Shown here: positions 59,801 to 64,000 of the stretch, in pieces
Layout of the letters: every line of letters begins with the position of its first letter
Numbering within the stretch: the stretch's first letter is position 1
DNA from: Microcebus murinus
Taxonomy: Eukaryota; Chordata; Mammalia; Primates; Cheirogaleidae
Assembly (NCBI RefSeq): GCF_040939455.1
Contig: NC_134120.1
Coordinates: forward strand, 58,688,501-58,752,500
DNA length: 64,000 bases
Direction of reading: 5' to 3'
The notes under the pieces: model-generated
The model's input: only the letters and a program-made list of their open reading frames with translations
The model's database searches: none
What the model was told of the DNA's origin: nothing
Made by a program: the position numbers and the translations under genes

Positions 59801-62800
59801 TGAAAGTCGTATCTTTTATAATTTTATCTGATATGTAAACAGTATGCCCTCAAGATAATTTGCTTGAGTGAGTGAATTTAAGTGTTTTAAATATTATGTC
59901 TACTTAATAAAGCTCACATTTATGTTCAATCAAGATATAACTACGTATTCTTACTGCCAGAATATGTTGCAACATTAGGATTCTCCACGAGGCACTGAGT
60001 GGCCCAGATGGGAGACGGAGCTCCCAGTAGAGATCAGGGACCCTTGGGACTTCCCCTTGAGGGGTCTGCTGCGTAGACAGGCTTGGTTTTAGGCACCAAG
60101 CATGACATATAGCCTGTGCAGGTCAAGAAGTGACACAGCTCTAGCCTGTGACCCCCAGGCATGCTGGGTGGTGCTGAGGTGGTGGCGCCATTTCTGACAA
60201 ACAGATGGTTTGGCCCAGCAACTTTTGTCATGCTCCTCACTTTAAGTGGCTATTTAAAAAGTTGTTTTCTAGAAGCAAAAGAAGTCCTGGGTTGAAGAGT
60301 TCCCCTCAGCTAAATGCATTACATGATCTGGGGTCCGGCCTGGGGGAGCTGCCGTGGACAGGGACAGTCCTGGGACTGAATTTGTGCTGGGATGGGCAGA
60401 GCTAATATTTCTTGAACTGAACTGAAAAGTACAGATTTTAAAAGCTTATCTTTCACCTCTCCCTTAGCTACTTGGAAGAGTATTGTGGCTGTAAAGCGCC
60501 TGAACTTTGAGATGGAGCTCAGAAGTTAAGCTTGTCTGCCTATCTGTCCACCTCGCTTTCCATCCTTCTGAAAAAAAAAAAGCACAAAGGGGGAAATTCT
60601 TAACTTTCTAAAGAAAACACTAATGAAAATATGAGTCTGAATGATAATCAGATTGACAGCCAATTTCAGAAAAATCTGTTAACGTTCCTTAAAAGAGAGG
60701 CAGAGAGGAGATGCTGTTGTGTTTCGACTGCGTCTTTTGGGGTAAATGTGCTGTGATGACTTGTACCCCAGGGAAGTCGTGATTCCCGTTGGGTGAGAGG
60801 TGCGTGTGCACTGACCATCGTGCCCTGAGCCGCCAGTGCCACTCTGGTGCCTGCCAGGCCCGCGCCAGCCAGCAAGTGTGGTATTTGGTCCACGCAGTGT
60901 TCTAAGAAAGTCTGAATTGGTTACAGACATTTAAAACTTGGGACCTTCCATAAGAAAACTGTGTTTCTGGCTTCTCTGGAAAAAACGAGAAGACCAGGCA
61001 TCTGCAGGCATGTGTCCACGTGGCGAGCATGGGCCGCAACTGAGCATGGCCCCCGGGCCTGAGACTGCCACTCTGCTGACCGTCTGTGACGGGTTGGGTC
61101 ACTTCAGGTCTCCCGCTGGCCCCTGTAGTTATCTGATTTGTGACCCTTGATGCTAGCATCTTCCCTGAAGGAAGGAGGCTGCAGGACAAGCTGTTGAAGA
61201 CTTGAAGAGCTAAGCTGCCACAGCCGGCGAGGAGCCAGGCGAGACCTGGCCCCTGGGAGCTGTGCCCAGTCTGAGCTGCGGGGCCACACCTACACTTTGT
61301 AAACTTGACTTTTCCGTGCTGTTTTTCCATGTTTACTCATGTGATCAAAGTCCTTTGGGAAACAGCAGCCTTTTCAAGGTGGGCTGAGGTGGACACCAAC
61401 AGAGTGGGGAGGAGGAGGGCGGGCAAGGGTCCCAGGCGGCAGCTGGCCTGGCCTCGAGGGGCTCAGGGATGAGCCAGCAGCGCCACCTGGCCTCCTCAGT
61501 CTTTCTTTCCCCCCAGGAAAGACAAGGGTCCTCTTTGTTTGTTTATTTATGGGGCAGTTTTGCTTTATTCACATTTAGAGAGAAAATTTTGTTGGCTGAG
61601 GCATGGGGCCGAGAAAGGAATACAAATAAGAAACCGCGGAGAAGGAAAGGAAAACTCAGAAGACAGGAGATAAGAAGTCCCTTTCTTCTTACTCTTTGCA
61701 GAATTTTGAGGGTTTTTTGTTTTGCTTTGCTTTTTAATGGAGCTAAAAGCACATAAAAACCTTACAGAAGGGAAGGGATTCACAATATGGTGTGGGAGCT
61801 CACATGTTACATGTTCTGAGTGTACTCAGTTCCTCTCTGCTCAGGAGGAAGCTTGAGCCACTCCACAGGCCAGTCAGGTGGGGCGCTGGGTAGACATTTA
61901 GTGGGGGCTCTCACGCCATGATTCCCTGACTGAACCAATTAAGAGCATCCCAACGTGACAACCAGGAGCCACAGGCAGACGTCACCACCAGGCACTGACA
62001 GGGTCCCTTGCCCTGCCCTCCTGGGAAGTTCCACTTGGTGGCCTGGGTGGGCTGGGCTCTGACAGACACACAGGTCTGCAGCGAGGGCCAGGCGCGGCCC
62101 TGAGGTCCTGCAGGAACCAGGAAGGGCCCAGCACTCTCAATGTCCTCACTGTCCTGATCTTTCCTAGATCCCTGTCACATCTCCTAGGTCTTCCAGATGC
62201 TTTCTTGGAAGTCCCTTCTAACCTGCTCTGTTTTCTTTCTGTCTCATTCCTCAAAATTTCCTCAGCTTGCATTCTTGTCATGGGGAAAGAACTTCAGAAA
62301 TGTTGCCAAACCTGGGGTGCCTGTTCTCCTCAGCAAGAGCCCTGGGGTTGGAGCTAAGAAGGGCCTGACTCCTCAGAGTGAGTCAGCCAGGATCGGGAGT
62401 CCCTGGAGTGAGAACAGGACTGCTGGCTGTCAGGTGCCCTTCAGAGAGGGGACTCTGATGGGAGACATTGACCTTCGAACAAGAACAAAGCCCCACGCTG
62501 CATCTCTGTGTAGAACCAGAGGTAAAAAGGGAAGAATAGTAAGAAAATTTAAGATCCTTGTTTGTAATGAAAGACAATGAATGACCACAACTGCCTTCTG
62601 TGGGTGGTGGGACGGGGGTCACCTCCATGGAGGACTGTGGGGCTTGCCGAGTGACACAGGTGGAAATGGGCAGGCTGAATGGCACTGCAGCTGGGTGGGC
62701 AGAGAAGACTCTGGAGCCTGCCAGGCTGGACCCTCTGTCGGGGAAGCCAGAGGCAGCGCCGTCCTTCCCAAGAGCCGCGTGGATGAGAACGGACTTTGAA

Positions 62801-63529
62801 TGAAGGGAATGGCCAATATGGACACTTAGCTTTCCTGCCAGGATTGGGGGAGGCACACCAACTCCACGTTCCCGGGAATAATTTGTAAAGTTCACGTTGC
62901 TGACCAATGCTTTTGTGCAAGTTGGTCCTTTTGGGGAAACATGAAGAGAATGTTAATTTCATGACTCAAAGGGAGTGGGTGTGATTGTGGCTGGGTTGGG
63001 GGCATGGGATGGGGGACTGAGAGCAACCATGATGTGTCCTTGGGAGTTTGCAGGAATGTTGAGGAGACCTTGGCTTCCCGTGGCCTGGCCAGGTGTGGGG
63101 GTGAGAGAGGTTCGGAGCCTTCTGTGTGGTCAGAATTGCAGAGCCTCGGAGGCTCTGCAGATGGTAAAAGCCACGTTATTAGTTCCTCTCATATTGTTCT
63201 TCATCTTCAGGGTCTGAGAAGAAAGTCGGGGAGAGGCTATCAGTGCAGAAGTTGGGCAAGAGAGGTTGTTAGAGGGGGTCGGAAAGTCTCAGATAAGAAT
63301 GCCAGTGCCTGGCCGTGGACCGTCTGAAACCCAAGAACACCAGCATGTTTTTAAGGCTTCTTCCCACCCTGGTTTAACAGGGCAATGCACCCACTGACCT
63401 GCTGCTTACCTTTTGCTTTGTTGAAGGGCAGGGTGTCCCAATGCGCCCACGCTCTTAGTGCATTTGTTGGGCATAGTGGTGACCGGTGACTACCTGGCAA
63501 ACGTGGCCAGGCTCTGCCCCCGAGGGCTG
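59801..63529. other. Intergenic single-copy DNA, no gene recognised
   Basis: Mixed composition. ORFs up to 174 codons (62907-62383, minus) lack family motifs, overlap open frames on the other strand and look like chance. An A11 run lies near 60571. Confidence 0.45.
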
Positions 63530-63662
63530 TGCTCTCTGGACCTCCTGCCTCAGTCTGTGAACTGGAAGTGACAGCAGCCTCTACTGCCCAGGGGTGTGGT
63601 GAGCATTAAATGAGGTAAGTGTCAAGCGCTTAGCACAGGGTAATGTAGTGTGAGCACTCAGC
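63530..63662 (+). mobile_element. MIR SINE fragment
   Basis: TCCTGCCTCAGTCTGTGAAC, GTGAGCATTAAATGAGGTAA and AAGCGCTTAGCACAGGGTAA match the central and 3' part of MIR. Confidence 0.7.
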
Positions 63663-64000
63663 ACAGATCCTGGTTCACAAAGAGAGTGGCTGGTTATTTA
63701 ATAGTTTCATTTCAGACCCTTGTGAAGAGAGCAGGGTGATATTCCAGACACCACTGGGGTGCAATGAAGGACCTTTGACCCGCCTTGGTTGGGGCCTCCC
63801 TGACCCTAACTAGAACTGTTGCGTCCCCCAGACAGCCTCACGCGTCCATCCTGTTTCATTTACATTCAGCCTCTCTTGGGTCATGGCCTGGGTGGCGTCC
63901 GACATGCACACCACCCTCACTCCCAGGCATGTATTTCAGGGGAAACCCACTTTAGCCTCAGGGCGGAGTCAGAACCTGATTACCAAGGGCCAGGACCAGT

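Noticed and set aside
62383..62962. 174- and 137-codon minus-strand ORFs
   Set aside because: Overlapping frames with no homology I recognise, no splice or promoter context.

Overview
The window is primate nuclear DNA, most likely from a lemur or other strepsirrhine. The Alu elements have the strepsirrhine form (a right monomer with GCTAGGCTGA.GCCA.GGCACTCA and a middle containing TTAATTGACCAACTAA-like sequence). They are accompanied by LINE-1 (L1) elements with non-anthropoid 3' ends, L2, MIR, MaLR LTRs, Tigger1 and Hsmar1-like mariners. There is one convincing host-gene segment: the first coding exon of the long (XL) isoform of GNAL, the G-protein alpha subunit Golf, on the minus strand at 28070-27797 inside a CpG island. 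Positions 1-27796 are therefore GNAL intron 1, and positions above about 28.4 kb are 5'-flanking, apparently intergenic DNA.

Positions 1-17.2 kb are a stack of nested insertions. One ancient plus-strand L1 is split into six pieces by a MaLR (THE1/MST-like) LTR, an 8.6-kb younger L1 (L1-A), a strepsirrhine Alu, a GC-rich intronless retrocopy of an unidentified mRNA, and a deleted Tigger1 that itself holds two Alus at one target site. L1-A has an unusual 5' UTR with two GC-rich minisatellites (22/23-bp and 30/34-bp units) that stay regular and CpG-rich although its ORFs are badly decayed. Positions 17.3-27.3 kb are mostly single-copy intron with relics of L1, L2, MIR and MLT1.

Positions 27.3-28.5 kb are the GNAL CpG island, with the XL exon, a GGGGCC-type hexamer run inside the exon, an NRF1-like site and repeated ACCGTAAATAC-type motifs upstream. 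Positions 28.5-50.5 kb are again repeat-rich. They hold two solo LTRs with 6-bp target duplications (class II type), an almost full-length but shattered ancient L1, a second lineage-specific L1 (L1-B, 5.1 kb) with a 14-bp target duplication and an internal deletion of the ORF2 3' half, several Alus and a second mariner with visible terminal inverted repeats.

Positions 50.5-64 kb are mostly single-copy, with L2 and MIR relics, a tiny recent poly(A) retro-insertion and two unexplained inverted-repeat pairs (54.5-55.75 kb). No RNA gene, CRISPR array or microbial system is present. Repeat family names were assigned by eye and are approximate. The long ORFs across the minisatellites are by-products of the repeats, not genes.
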